64,000 bases of DNA from NCBI RefSeq assembly GCF_001562425.1, contig NZ_LOED01000003.1, forward strand, positions 62,001-126,000, in the 5' to 3' direction. Position 1 is the first letter of the stretch, and each line of letters opens with the position of its first letter. Below, piece after piece: positions 17,570 to 28,773 of the stretch. Made by a program: the position numbers and the translations under genes. This DNA is from Fervidicola ferrireducens. Lineage in GTDB: Bacteria > Bacillota > Thermosediminibacteria > Thermosediminibacterales > Thermosediminibacteraceae. The notes beneath the pieces are model-generated. The model did not search any database. It was not told the origin of the DNA and saw nothing but the letters and a program-made list of their open reading frames with translations.

Positions 17570-19693
17570 TTGCCTGACAAAAACAAAATGAAATTTAAGG
17601 TCGTGGAAGCAGATATTCAGGATGCCAAAAAAGGTTACGTGCGAATCCCAAGCGCCGAAATTGCCCTTTTAGGCCTGAAACCCAACGATGTCGTAAAGAT
17701 AACCGGGAAGCGCTCGACGGTAGCGAAAATATTGCCCGGCTTTCCTGAAAGCTGCCCCGCGGGATGCATCCAGATGGACGGGGTAATAAGGCAAAACGCG
17801 GGCACGGGCCTCGGCGATACGGTGGAACTCGCCCCTGCCGAAGCTCAGGACGCAAGGTCCGTTGTGCTTTCTCCCGTCCTTTCCGGCTTTCAGCGGGAAA
17901 AGCAGGCCGTGCCCATAATCAAAAAGAACCTGCTGGGCCGGGTGCTCATCACAGGGGATCGTATAATGATACCCCAATTTAGCGGCGGCGATGAAGCCTT
18001 TTCGGTGGAGGGAACGGCACCGCGAGGTCCCGTTGTAATCACCCGGGATACCATAATCCGGATAAAGGGTTCCGAAAACCTGGAAACTTATCGGGAACAG
18101 GTGACATACGAGGACATAGGAGGTCTTTCAAAGCAGGTCAAAAAAATCCGCGAGATAGTGGAACTTCCCCTCAAATACCCCGAGCTTTTCGAAAGGCTTG
18201 GAATAGAGCCACCCAAAGGCGTGCTTCTCTATGGGCCGCCAGGGACGGGAAAGACTTTGATAGCCCGAGCCATAGCTTCCGAAACCGATGCCCACTTCTT
18301 GCTGGTAAACGGCCCTGAGATAATGCACAAGTACTACGGCGAAAGCGAGGCAAGGCTAAGGCAGGTGTTCGAAGAGGCCAAAAGGAAGGCTCCCAGCATA
18401 ATATTCATCGATGAAATCGACGCCATAGCACCGCGGCGCACCGAGGTCCACGGAGACGTGGAAAAGCGGGTGGTGGCCCAGCTCCTCGCCCTCATGGACG
18501 GCTTGGAGGCAAGGGGCAACGTCATCGTCCTTGCGGCCACCAACGTCCCCGACCTCATAGACCCCGCCCTCCGGCGCCCGGGCCGCTTCGACCGCGAAAT
18601 CCTTATAGATGTCCCAGACCAGCAGGGGCGAAGGGAGATCCTAGCTATTCACACCCGTGGCATGGCTCTCTCCAAAGACGTTTCTCTCGAGCGCCTGGCC
18701 GCCGTGACCCACGGCTTCGTCGGTGCAGACCTTGCCGCCCTCTGCCGGGAAGCAGGAATGCGAGCGCTTCATCGGGCAATCCAAAGTTTAAAGGAAAATG
18801 AGGACTTCAACGAACTTCCCGAAGTCACCGTCACAATGGACGATTTTCTTAAAGCCCTCGACGATGTGGAACCTTCTGCCACCAGGGAATTTACCGTCGA
18901 ACTTCCTCCTTCCAAATGGGAAGAAGTAGGGGGACTGGACAAAATAAAGGCAGAGCTTCAGGCCATGGTGGAGTGGCCTTTAACCCATCCGGAGCTTCTT
19001 GAACGATTTAGATTAAGACCACCTAGAGGAATTTTGCTTTCAGGTCCGCCGGGCACCGGAAAAACGCTGGTGGTGCGAGCCCTCGCGGGACAGTGCCGCG
19101 TTAATTTCATACCGGTTAATGGCTCGCTACTTTTTTCACGGCTCAGGGGTCAGGCCGAAAAAGTGCTGCACGAGGTGTTTAGAAAGGCCCGCCAGGCATC
19201 TCCTTGCATCTTGTTTTTCGACGAACTGGACGCCCTGGTGCCTGCCCGCAGAAGGGGCGAGGAGACTTCAAGCCGGCTGGTATCCCAGTTTCTCCTGGAG
19301 TTTGATGCCCTGGAAGAAATGCACCAGGTAGTGGTCATCGGCGCCACCAACAGGATAGACCTTATAGACCCGGCCTTTTTAAGACCGGGGCGCTTCGACG
19401 AGGTGCTGGAGTTTACCCTGCCGGACAAAAGCGAAAGGCGAGCCATTTTCGAAATACACCTGAAGCACCGCCCCCTTTCTTCCGATGTGGACCTAGACCT
19501 CCTTTGCCTGCAGTCGGAAGGCCTTTCCGGTGCGGATATAGAGGCCGTGTGCAGGCGAGCGACCTTCCTGGCAGCTTCGGAATTTGTTCAGTCCACGCCG
19601 GAGAAAATATCGGGCAAAATTGAAAGAAAGCACCTGGAAAAGGCCCTTGCAGAATTTTTGCAGAGAAAAATTAAGCAAAAAACCGAGTCATAA
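17570..19693 (+). CDS. Cdc48/VCP-type AAA+ ATPase
   Basis: About 707 residues with the full Cdc48 layout: an N-terminal double-psi barrel ([34 protein letters not shown]) and two AAA modules. D1 Walker A is [13 protein letters not shown] and Walker [14 protein letters not shown]2 Walker A is [13 protein letters not shown] and Walker [13 protein letters not shown]. Arg fingers (RPGRFD) follow in both. It would form a hexameric unfoldase. TTG 17570 follows GGGAGGGAG; the longer frame begins inside the GntR gene. The family is mainly archaeal and eukaryotic, so gene transfer is likely. Its role beside oxalate genes is unexplained. Confidence 0.9.
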   Translation: MPDKNKMKFKVVEADIQDAKKGYVRIPSAEIALLGLKPNDVVKITGKRSTVAKILPGFPESCPAGCIQMDGVIRQNAGTGLGDTVELAPAEAQDARSVVLSPVLSGFQREKQAVPIIKKNLLGRVLITGDRIMIPQFSGGDEAFSVEGTAPRGPVVITRDTIIRIKGSENLETYREQVTYEDIGGLSKQVKKIREIVELPLKYPELFERLGIEPPKGVLLYGPPGTGKTLIARAIASETDAHFLLVNGPEIMHKYYGESEARLRQVFEEAKRKAPSIIFIDEIDAIAPRRTEVHGDVEKRVVAQLLALMDGLEARGNVIVLAATNVPDLIDPALRRPGRFDREILIDVPDQQGRREILAIHTRGMALSKDVSLERLAAVTHGFVGADLAALCREAGMRALHRAIQSLKENEDFNELPEVTVTMDDFLKALDDVEPSATREFTVELPPSKWEEVGGLDKIKAELQAMVEWPLTHPELLERFRLRPPRGILLSGPPGTGKTLVVRALAGQCRVNFIPVNGSLLFSRLRGQAEKVLHEVFRKARQASPCILFFDELDALVPARRRGEETSSRLVSQFLLEFDALEEMHQVVVIGATNRIDLIDPAFLRPGRFDEVLEFTLPDKSERRAIFEIHLKHRPLSSDVDLDLLCLQSEGLSGADIEAVCRRATFLAASEFVQSTPEKISGKIERKHLEKALAEFLQRKIKQKTES

Positions 19694-19877
19694 ATTTGAA
19701 AATTCGCTCATAACTTTATCTTAGGGAGAAGGGAAAAGCTGTAAATCAATCCCAAGCTTCTGCATGTCGAGTTTTGGTATACCACATACCATATCTTTGA
19801 AGTACTCCATTTGGGGAGGTGATGCGAACAAGACAAGTTCAAAATTTTGTTAAAAATTCCAAAGAGAGGAGGATACT
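19694..19877 (+). promoter_or_regulatory. Leader of the oxalate oxidoreductase genes with a GntR-like palindrome
   Basis: The 184-base gap contains the perfect palindrome TGGTATACCA (19775-19784), followed by CATACCATA, which repeats half of it. FCD-type GntR regulators often bind short palindromes of this kind, and the regulator is encoded at 16879. GAGAGGAGG precedes the ATG at 19878. No confident -35/-10 pair was seen, so operator status is tentative. Confidence 0.4.
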
Positions 19878-20825
19878 ATGTCTTCCCATGAGCTCTTTGT
19901 TGAACCCAACCTTAAGCAAATTACGGTATGGTCGCGGGGCGTCATCATGAACAAAGACGCCCGGGACGTAGTCGTGGCCCTCACCGAAGCGGCAGCCATA
20001 GAAGGAAAGTACGTTCAGGCTTTCGAAAACTATGTGGACCTTCCGGACCGCATAAACGTTCCCGTACGGGCGTACGCCCGCATCAGCAGCGACCCAATAG
20101 AGAGCAGGTACGTTTACGAAAATGAATCCCCGGACATCGTGGTGGTCCTTGAGGAAACTTTAGTAAAAGGCGTACCGGTGCTCAAAGGCATAAAGCCCGG
20201 TGCCACCCTGGTAGTCAACACCCGGCGCAGCATCGACGATATATTGAAATTCCTCGGCGATACCGGAAATCTCGGGCAAATAGCCACTGTGGATGCAAGC
20301 AACATGGCCCAGGCGGTAATCACGCTTTCCGGCTCCGAAGGAGCCACCGACGCTACTGGCATAGGCGCCGGAATTGCCGCCCCCATCGCCGGAGCCGTGG
20401 CCCGGGTCACGGGTATCGTTGACGTGGAAAACCTGGCCAAAGTCGTAAAAAACCAAGCGGCGATGCGCCGCGGATACGAAGAAGTCAAATGCAGAACCCT
20501 TGAGGTAAAATACACAGCCCAGAAAAGCCAGACCTCGGCAAGAGAGCTCCTCAAGCAGATGCCCTTTGCCGGGACGGTTCCATCGCCTCAGGAAGAAAAC
20601 GAAGGCATGGTAACCGGCAACTGGCGCATGAAGCGGCCAGTACTTAATGCCGAAGCGTGCACCCAGTGCTGGACCTGCTGGATTTACTGCCCCGACTCCT
20701 GCATCAAAAAAGGCGAAGACGGTCCCTTGTTCAACCTTAAATACTGCAAGGGATGCGGACTTTGCGCCGCCGTCTGCCCCACCGGAGCCATAAGCCAGGT
20801 GCCGGAGTTAGATTTTGACGATTAG
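19878..20825 (+). CDS. Oxalate oxidoreductase, fused gamma-delta subunit
   Basis: A 315-residue subunit. Residues 1-200 are the gamma domain of 2-oxoacid oxidoreductases (ITVWSRGVIMNKDARDVVVA; VDASNMAQAV). The C-terminus is a delta-type double ferredoxin with two Cys sets: CTQCWTCWIYCPDSC and CKGCGLCAAVCPTGA, binding two [4Fe-4S] clusters. In Moorella oxalate oxidoreductase gamma and delta are fused in this way. The enzyme splits oxalate with TPP to two CO2, passing low-potential electrons to ferredoxin. The alpha and beta genes follow, so the complete complex is encoded here. Confidence 0.88.
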   Translation: MSSHELFVEPNLKQITVWSRGVIMNKDARDVVVALTEAAAIEGKYVQAFENYVDLPDRINVPVRAYARISSDPIESRYVYENESPDIVVVLEETLVKGVPVLKGIKPGATLVVNTRRSIDDILKFLGDTGNLGQIATVDASNMAQAVITLSGSEGATDATGIGAGIAAPIAGAVARVTGIVDVENLAKVVKNQAAMRRGYEEVKCRTLEVKYTAQKSQTSARELLKQMPFAGTVPSPQEENEGMVTGNWRMKRPVLNAEACTQCWTCWIYCPDSCIKKGEDGPLFNLKYCKGCGLCAAVCPTGAISQVPELDFDD

Positions 20826-20843
20826 GTTTGGGAGGTGAAAAAA

Positions 20844-22999
<2,156 letters not shown>

Positions 23000-23008
23000 A
23001 TTTCATTC

Positions 23009-23034
23009 ACTGCCCCAGGCACTTGCCTGGGGCA
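23009..23034 (+). promoter_or_regulatory. Intercistronic hairpin between oor beta and oxlT
   Basis: CTGCCCCAGGCA (23009-23020) and TGCCTGGGGCAG (23023-23034) are exact inverted copies. There is no U-tract, so it is probably an mRNA-stabilising or partial attenuation element rather than a full terminator. It would allow different levels of enzyme and transporter. Confidence 0.55.
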
Positions 23035-23122
23035 GTATGCTTGTCCCCCACAGCAAGTCCGAACTTTATAAAAAGTTTGGCTATATTTTTCATAATTTTT
23101 AAAATTTTTAGGGGGTGTTTTA

Positions 23123-24376
23123 ATGAATACTGTGGTTCCCGAAACTCCCGAAAGGGGTATCAACAGCTGGATTGTAAACAAGTGGACCCAGCTCGTGCTC
23201 GCCATGATCGGAATGATAATGATTGCCAACCTCCAGTACGCGTGGACGCTCTTCGTGCCCGAGCTGGAAAAAGGTTTTAACGCTTCCCGTGCGGCGGTAC
23301 AGCTGGCGTTTTCCCTTTTTATAGCGCTTGAAAGCTGGGGGCAGCCCATTGCCGGATTTTTCATCGACCGCTACAGCCCCCGCCTGCTCCTAATCATCGC
23401 CTCCTTAATGGTTGGAATCGGCTGGACGGCGATGGGGCTCGTGGATACCCTCACCGGACTGTACGTGGCCTACAGCCTTGCGGGTATCGGCGCGGCCTTT
23501 ATATACAGCGGGGCCGTAGCGGCCGGCGTGCGCTGGTTTGAACCCGCCAGAAGGGGCCTGGCATCGGGCCTCGTGTCGGCGGCCTTCGGTTCCGGCGCCG
23601 CACTTTTCATACCCTTCATAGCTGCCGCGCTTAAAAATCAGGGTTACGCCTCGGCCTTCGTCTCCACCGGTATAGTGCAAGGGGTGCTGATATTTCTCGC
23701 AGCGCAGCTGATGCGGGTTCCTCCAAAAAAACCGGCTGCACCTTCCAAATCCGGCGCGGACTCCTCCCAGCACCAGTTTACGACCCTTGAGATGTTCCGC
23801 ACCGTCCATTTCTGGCTAATATACCTCATGTTTTTGTTCATCGTCACCGGCGGCATGGTGGTCACTGCCCAGACCAAACCCTTCGGCCAGGATGCGGGAA
23901 TCCCCTCCGGAATCATAGTGCTCGCCGCTTCTATAAACACCATAGCCAACGGTGCAGGCCGAATCTTCTGGGGAACGGTATCCGATAAGCTTGGGCGTTA
24001 CCAAACCATGTTCCTCGCATTCACCATAAACGGCATCGCCATGGCCCTCGTCCCCTTCTTCGGCAAAAGTCCCGCAATGTTTGTCTTCCTCTTTGCCCTG
24101 ATAATGTTCACCTGGGGCGAACTTTACGCCCTCTTCCCGGCGGTAAACGCCGACATCTTTGGGACGAAATACGCCGCCACCAATTACGGCTTCATGTACA
24201 GCGCAAAGGGCGTGGGCGGCATCATCGGAAGCTACGTGGCTGCCCTAATAGCCCAATTCAGCGGCTGGTCACCGGTATTTTTCACCGGCGCCGCTATGTC
24301 CGCCTTAGCCGGCATCGGCGCACTTGTATTGCTCCGCCTTCCCCGGCCGGTGCCTCCTTTCAGCGCCAAGGATTGA
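23123..24376 (+). CDS. oxlT: Oxalate:formate antiporter-like MFS transporter
   Basis: A 417-residue protein with about 12 transmembrane helices. The OxlT-type opening ANLQYAWTLFVPELEKGF is followed by ALESWGQPIAGFFIDRYSPR and SLAGIGAAFIYSGAVAAGVRWF, motifs shared with oxalate/formate antiporters. The later MFS loop reads GRIFWGTVSDKLGRYQ. It would import oxalate against formate or a related monocarboxylate across the membrane. GGGGGTGTT precedes ATG 23123. Its place beside oxalate oxidoreductase strongly supports oxalate as substrate, although many OxlT-like proteins carry other acids. Confidence 0.82.
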   Translation: MNTVVPETPERGINSWIVNKWTQLVLAMIGMIMIANLQYAWTLFVPELEKGFNASRAAVQLAFSLFIALESWGQPIAGFFIDRYSPRLLLIIASLMVGIGWTAMGLVDTLTGLYVAYSLAGIGAAFIYSGAVAAGVRWFEPARRGLASGLVSAAFGSGAALFIPFIAAALKNQGYASAFVSTGIVQGVLIFLAAQLMRVPPKKPAAPSKSGADSSQHQFTTLEMFRTVHFWLIYLMFLFIVTGGMVVTAQTKPFGQDAGIPSGIIVLAASINTIANGAGRIFWGTVSDKLGRYQTMFLAFTINGIAMALVPFFGKSPAMFVFLFALIMFTWGELYALFPAVNADIFGTKYAATNYGFMYSAKGVGGIIGSYVAALIAQFSGWSPVFFTGAAMSALAGIGALVLLRLPRPVPPFSAKD

Positions 24377-24430
24377 CGGCGAAAATATTTTATATCCCAG
24401 AACCACTATAGTATAATATATAGTTTGAGA

Positions 24431-24454
24431 AAGTAGCTTTCAAGCTACTTTTTC
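24431..24454 (+). terminator. Intrinsic terminator after oxlT
   Basis: AAGTAGCTT (24431-24439) and AAGCTACTT (24442-24450) form a 9-bp stem followed by TTTC. Confidence 0.75.
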
Positions 24455-24528
24455 TTTGTCCAAAAAAGCTTTGTCCGAACCATCGTTTCTCGTCTTAATC
24501 TCTTTGCCATCCTGGAGGGGTGAGAGAG

Positions 24529-25545
24529 ATGAAGTTTGTCCGGAACATTTTTTCCCTTGTGATCGCGATAGTTGTTTTGATTTCAGCTTTCAACTCAGAA
24601 GCAGCCACAGCCCAGCAGGCAGTTTTCTTCATCGGCGCCAAACGTTATGTAGTCAACGGCCAATCCATCGAAATGGACAGCGCTCCATTCATCCAGGAAG
24701 GCCGAACCTTTGTACCGCTCAGGTTCCTGGCGTATGCATTAGGCGTGCCACCCGAAAACATACATTGGTCAGATGAATCTCGCACGGCCACCCTTTCAAA
24801 GGACGGCGTAATCGTAACTACGGCTATCGGGAAAAAGGCGCTTTACATAAATGGCCGCCAGGTGAAAACGGACGTAGCCCCGGTCATTATACCTCCCGGG
24901 CGCATTTGTCTGCCAGCTCGGTACATTGCAGAAGCCTTCGGGCACAAGGTACACTGGAATGCTTCAGCGCGGACCGTAACCATAACGATATCCACCCGCC
25001 GTGCCAAGGTCGTGATTGACCCCGGCCACGGAGGCCACGACCCTGGCGCAGTGGCCAACTCGCTTCGCGAATCTGACATTACTTTGGATCTTGCCCTCAA
25101 GGTAGCCCAGGAACTTGAGCAGCTAGGGTTCGACGTTCGACTGACGCGGGAGGACGACCGTTATATTTCCCTTGAAGGACGTGCCGCACTTGCCAACCAA
25201 TGGGATGCAGACCTTTTTGTGAGCTTGCACTGCAATGCGGCTTCGAATCCAGCGGCGCGGGGATTCGAAAGCTACATCTACTCTAGGGCCCAGTCTTCTA
25301 CCCGCGAGCTGGCCCGCAAGATCCACGAAAGGCTTGCTGCCTTCCTTTATCAGTTCGGCGTGCCGGACAGAGGAATAAAGGAAGCCAACTTTTACGTGCT
25401 TCGCGAAACCAAAAGTCCGGCTACCCTGCTCGAGTGCCTTTTTATCACCAACTCCGAGGATGCAAAACTCCTGCAGGACGTGAACTGGCGAAGCCGCCTT
25501 GCCAGTGAAATAGCCCAGGCTGTAGCTGCCGCGCTGTCAAGTTAA
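24529..25545 (+). CDS. Secreted N-acetylmuramoyl-L-alanine amidase with copper-amine-oxidase-like N-domain
   Basis: About 338 residues. A signal peptide (MKFVRNIFSLVIAIVVLISA) is followed by a CuAO_N1-type stalk domain (VNGQSIEMDSAPFIQEGRTF, VPLRFLAYALG, PARYIAEAFGHKVHWN) and an Amidase_3 catalytic domain. Zn ligands are visible in VIDPGHGGHDPGA (His), LRESDITLDLAL (Glu) and SLHCNA (His), with the catalytic Glu in ATLLECLFITN. It cuts the MurNAc-L-Ala bond outside the cell. ATG 24529 has GGAGGGG nine bases upstream. Its last four bases overlap the convergent cobQ stop. Confidence 0.9.
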   Translation: MKFVRNIFSLVIAIVVLISAFNSEAATAQQAVFFIGAKRYVVNGQSIEMDSAPFIQEGRTFVPLRFLAYALGVPPENIHWSDESRTATLSKDGVIVTTAIGKKALYINGRQVKTDVAPVIIPPGRICLPARYIAEAFGHKVHWNASARTVTITISTRRAKVVIDPGHGGHDPGAVANSLRESDITLDLALKVAQELEQLGFDVRLTREDDRYISLEGRAALANQWDADLFVSLHCNAASNPAARGFESYIYSRAQSSTRELARKIHERLAAFLYQFGVPDRGIKEANFYVLRETKSPATLLECLFITNSEDAKLLQDVNWRSRLASEIAQAVAAALSS

Positions 25546-27086
25546 GATTTGGATTTTATGCCGACTATTTTGTAAATCGCATCCATATCAAGGGACTGCC
25601 TTAGAATGCTGGCCCATTTGTCAAATTGTTCTTCCTTGAAGCTGACAAAATCTACCTTTTTAGGAGAGGACCTTAAGCCTTTCCTTTCTGACAAGAAGTC
25701 TATAAATCTTTTCGCAAACTCGCCCCTGTCGAAAATGCCGTGCAGGTACGTGCCCCAAATGTTGCCCGTTCTATCAACGGCACCATCCAGCACTTCTTCC
25801 CCGTCTTCTTTTCGCCGGATTGCGGCAAAAGTTTCAGAGCCTTCCTTTACGGTCGTGTATCCCATATGTATTTCATAGCCTTCCACTTCCAGGTTTGATA
25901 GATGGGCTGCCAGCCCCTTTTCATGTTCCAGCACGCGGCCTTTCGCCTTTCGCGTTACCTTATTTTTCGTAATTTCGGTTTCCACGTCCAAAAGGCCTAT
26001 CCCTTCGACTTCTTTCATCTCGCTTTCGACCCCGTAGGGGTCCCTGATGATTTTCCCGAGCATCTGGAAGCCTCCGCAGATGCCCACAATTACCGCCCCT
26101 TTTTGGGCAAGGCTTTTTATCTCCTCATCCCAGCCCCATTCCTTAACTCTTATAAAGTCGCCGATGGTATTTTTCGTGCCGGGTATTATAACCGCATCGG
26201 CATCGCCTATGCTCTCCCCGGGCTTTACGTATTCGAGGTATGTATTTTCAAAATTGGAAAGGGGCACGAAATCGGTGAAATTGGAAATGTGAGGCAAAAG
26301 CAGAATCTTTATTACCACGCTTTTCGCCTTATTATTCCTCAACCTCAGCCTTTTCATCTCATAAGTCGGGTCATCCTCTTCGTCTATATAGGAATAATCG
26401 TATGGGACAACTCCTAGGACAGGCTTTTTTATCAAATCTTCCAGCATTTTTATCCCTGGCTCGAGGAGCTTTATATCCCCCCGGAATTTGTTTATAATGA
26501 CACCCTTTACCCTTTCCCTTTCCTTTTCGTCAAGGAGCATCACTGTGCCGTATAGAGAGGCAAAGACTCCGCCCCTATCGATGTCGCCCACAATTACAAC
26601 GGGAGCGTCGGCCATCTCGGCCATGCCCATGTTGACGATGTCGTTTTCCCGCAAGTTTATCTCCGCTGGGCTGCCGGCGCCCTCAATGACTATTATTTCG
26701 TACTGGCTTTTTAATTCCTCGTAAGCTTCCCTGACCACCTCTTTCAACTTTGCTTTGAACTCGTGATAATCCATTGCCGACAAATTGCCGTATACCCTGC
26801 CTTTCAGGACCACCTGGCAGTTTTTGTCGGAAGTAGGTTTTAAAAGTACCGGGTTCATGAGCACCGACGGTTCGATTCCGCACGCCTCCGCCTGGGTGGC
26901 CTGGGCCCTTCCTATCTCCAAACCTTCTCTTGTGATATAAGAATTCAGGGCCATGTTTTGGGCCTTAAACGGCGCTACCCTAAAACCGTCCTGTTTCAAT
27001 ATCCGGCAAAGTCCGGTAACTATCCTGCTTTTTCCGACGGAAGACCCCGTACCCTGAATCATTATGCACTTTGCTCCCAACGGCAT
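25542..27086 (-). CDS. cobQ: Cobyric acid synthase CobQ/CbiP
   Basis: A 514-residue amidotransferase. The N-terminal P-loop domain has MIQGTGSSVGKSRIVTGLCR and VIEGAGSPAEINLRENDIVN; the C-terminal glutaminase domain has the nucleophile in VGICGGFQMLG and the His in GTYLHGIFD. It adds four amides to adenosyl-cobyrinic acid a,c-diamide using glutamine and ATP. No other cobalamin gene is adjacent and no cobalamin riboswitch was seen upstream. Possible -10 TATAAT lies near 27117-27123 on the minus strand, without a good -35. Confidence 0.94.
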   Translation of the reverse strand: MPLGAKCIMIQGTGSSVGKSRIVTGLCRILKQDGFRVAPFKAQNMALNSYITREGLEIGRAQATQAEACGIEPSVLMNPVLLKPTSDKNCQVVLKGRVYGNLSAMDYHEFKAKLKEVVREAYEELKSQYEIIVIEGAGSPAEINLRENDIVNMGMAEMADAPVVIVGDIDRGGVFASLYGTVMLLDEKERERVKGVIINKFRGDIKLLEPGIKMLEDLIKKPVLGVVPYDYSYIDEEDDPTYEMKRLRLRNNKAKSVVIKILLLPHISNFTDFVPLSNFENTYLEYVKPGESIGDADAVIIPGTKNTIGDFIRVKEWGWDEEIKSLAQKGAVIVGICGGFQMLGKIIRDPYGVESEMKEVEGIGLLDVETEITKNKVTRKAKGRVLEHEKGLAAHLSNLEVEGYEIHMGYTTVKEGSETFAAIRRKEDGEEVLDGAVDRTGNIWGTYLHGIFDRGEFAKRFIDFLSERKGLRSSPKKVDFVSFKEEQFDKWASILRQSLDMDAIYKIVGIKSKS

Positions 27087-27132
27087 CCTCTCCCATTCAT
27101 AAAAAATCCGCTTGGGTATTATTATACCAAAT

Positions 27133-28074
27133 TCAGACTTTACCGGCTAGTTTGTACATTTTTATCTTTTGTTTTGCCCTCTTCCACTCTAAATAAACCC
27201 TGATGGAGTACGGCATCAAATTTTCGTGGGTCTTAAAAAAGTTTTCCATATCTTCTTTTTTCAAAGCGACCACATGGCTTAAAGGAGCTTCAAGACTGCG
27301 GTAACCCACGGGGCTGAAAAGGAATACTTTATGGGGGAAGTCTGAGAACATATTTGGATCGAGCATTCCATTGGAGCTTATTCGGACGAAAGCTTTCTCG
27401 CCCGTCGATTGATGCACCATCTGGAAGTTATAATTTTCTTCCGTATTGAAGGTGCTCGGGATTACATAATAACCATCTCTCTGGAGGAACAGCGCAACTA
27501 CATCTTCCAGTTCCGAATTAGTAAGAAGACCAAATACATCAGTTTTTTCCAGAAAATCTTCCTCAACGGTGTAAAATTCTTCCCCGGAGAGCCTGTTGTA
27601 TGAAATGCGGGAAAATAAGTGGGCTGAAAAGTCATTTATCTTTTGCACTATGCTTCCCGTTCTAAATCCGTGCTCGATGCTTCCCGGCGCATCGCTTCCC
27701 ACTTTAAACAATTTGCATTTTCTCGCATTCGGCAAACCTACCTGCAAAAATTCAGGTTCGTCGCGGTAGTGCCATTCGCCTTCTATCCTTCCCAAGTAAT
27801 AAAACCCCTCGAAATCCTTCAGCCACACTAGGTCATTTTCTTTCATCTGAAACAGGAACGGAGTAGCCGCGCGCACCCACTGGTTATCTTTAGCGTAAAT
27901 CCCTTTTCCCATTTCCCAGTATTCTTCTTTTGAAAGGGGTTTTCCAGGCACGCTCCAGCCTATTGCCACAATGCCCTTTTCAAAGCAAAACTTCGCGGGG
28001 TCCTTTTCCGTCGCCAAAAAAGGCCTTACGTCCACCTGCCATACATTGACGTTTTTTAAAGCTTCATAATTCAT
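27133..28074 (-). CDS. Two-domain protein: N-terminal reader-like domain and degenerate Mrr-like nuclease domain
   Basis: About 313 residues, no exact family recognised. Residues 1-130 have the pattern seen in N-terminal domains of Mrr/McrB-type proteins: FCFEKGIVAIGW, NDLVWLKDFEGFYYLGRIEGEW. The C-terminal half starts LTNSELEDVVALFLQRDGYYVIPST, resembling Mrr-type endonucleases, but where the D...QxK core should read something like VQVKSG it reads AFVRISSNG. The catalytic Lys is therefore missing and the domain may only bind DNA. ATG 28074 follows GGAGG. The gene stands alone between cobQ and ssrA. Function is not assigned. Confidence 0.55.
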   Translation of the reverse strand: MNYEALKNVNVWQVDVRPFLATEKDPAKFCFEKGIVAIGWSVPGKPLSKEEYWEMGKGIYAKDNQWVRAATPFLFQMKENDLVWLKDFEGFYYLGRIEGEWHYRDEPEFLQVGLPNARKCKLFKVGSDAPGSIEHGFRTGSIVQKINDFSAHLFSRISYNRLSGEEFYTVEEDFLEKTDVFGLLTNSELEDVVALFLQRDGYYVIPSTFNTEENYNFQMVHQSTGEKAFVRISSNGMLDPNMFSDFPHKVFLFSPVGYRSLEAPLSHVVALKKEDMENFFKTHENLMPYSIRVYLEWKRAKQKIKMYKLAGKV

Positions 28075-28177
28075 GTAATGCACCTCCAAAAGTAGTTTCC
28101 CGAAAAATTTTCATGCTTATTCCCTGTAAAGACACATAAAAAAATTATTTTTTGATTTTTTCAGTGTTTGACCTTTA

Positions 28178-28206
28178 TTGATATTTCGCGGTTATTGGTG
28201 TATAAT
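28178..28206 (+). promoter_or_regulatory. ssrA promoter
   Basis: TTGATA (28178-28183) and TATAAT (28201-28206) are spaced by 17 bases. Transcription would start near 28213, giving a short 5' leader to be removed by RNase P before the mature tmRNA end at 28229. Confidence 0.75.
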
Positions 28207-28228
28207 ATATTACGAAAAAAGCGAATAT

Positions 28229-28577
28229 GGGGGCGTTTGGTCTCGACGGGGGCGGCAGAGATAAAAGCTGCAGGCCGAGCTTTCCGACTCGTAAATCCGG
28301 AAGCACAAATAAGTGCCAACGAAGAACTCGCTCTTGCTGCTTAATTAAAAAGCAGCACGCCCTTCCCGGCGCGCCCGGTCGCCGGAAAAGGGTGTCATAG
28401 CTCCGGGCTCTTCTTCCGCTGTTAGCTTTGGCAGCGGGAGAGAAAATAAACAAAGCTGGCCGGTTTTCAATCCTGCCCTCGGGAGTGAAGCCGGCGAGAT
28501 CAAAACGAGGGATAAGCCTGTAGAGGCTTTTATCGATGCGCCTTCGGACAGGGGTTCGATTCCCCTCGCCTCCACCA
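28229..28577 (+). ncRNA. ssrA: Transfer-messenger RNA (tmRNA)
   Basis: The 5' end GGGGGCGTTTGGTCTCGACG and the 3' end GGTTCGATTCCCCTCGCCTC followed by CACCA form the tRNA-like part: GGGGGCG pairs with CGCCTCC. CCA is encoded. The tag frame from GCA 28303 to TAA 28342-28344 reads AQISANEELALAA, with the usual ALAA end. Together with SmpB it rescues stalled ribosomes and tags the product for proteolysis. The resume codon is inferred from family position. A promoter lies directly upstream and a terminator directly downstream. Confidence 0.96.
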
Positions 28578-28589
28578 GCTCTAAGGACA

Positions 28590-28625
28590 AATCTATCCTA
28601 TCGGGATAGATTATTATTTTATTTT
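28590..28625 (+). terminator. ssrA terminator
   Basis: AATCTATCC (28590-28598) and GGATAGATT (28604-28612) enclose TATCG, followed by a T-rich tract. Confidence 0.88.
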
Positions 28626-28773
28626 TATTTTTTTACCGCGTCTAGGGCTTATCGAACGTCATCTTTCCCAAGATTATTATTTCATTACAATTTCCCTCAG
28701 TATGATACTATAAGTTGTACAACACTTCTGCCCAATGTTCATGCAATTTTTTTGTCTAGCTTCAGAGGTATTT

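Noticed and set aside
27087-27132. Cobalamin riboswitch before cobQ
   Set aside because: The gap is too short and holds no B12-box-like sequence.
28168-28173. TTGACC as the -35 of the ssrA promoter
   Set aside because: It would lie 27 bases from the TATAAT; TTGATA at 28178 has the correct 17-base spacing.
28345-28590. Open frames overlapping the tmRNA gene
   Set aside because: The stretch is fully explained by ssrA.
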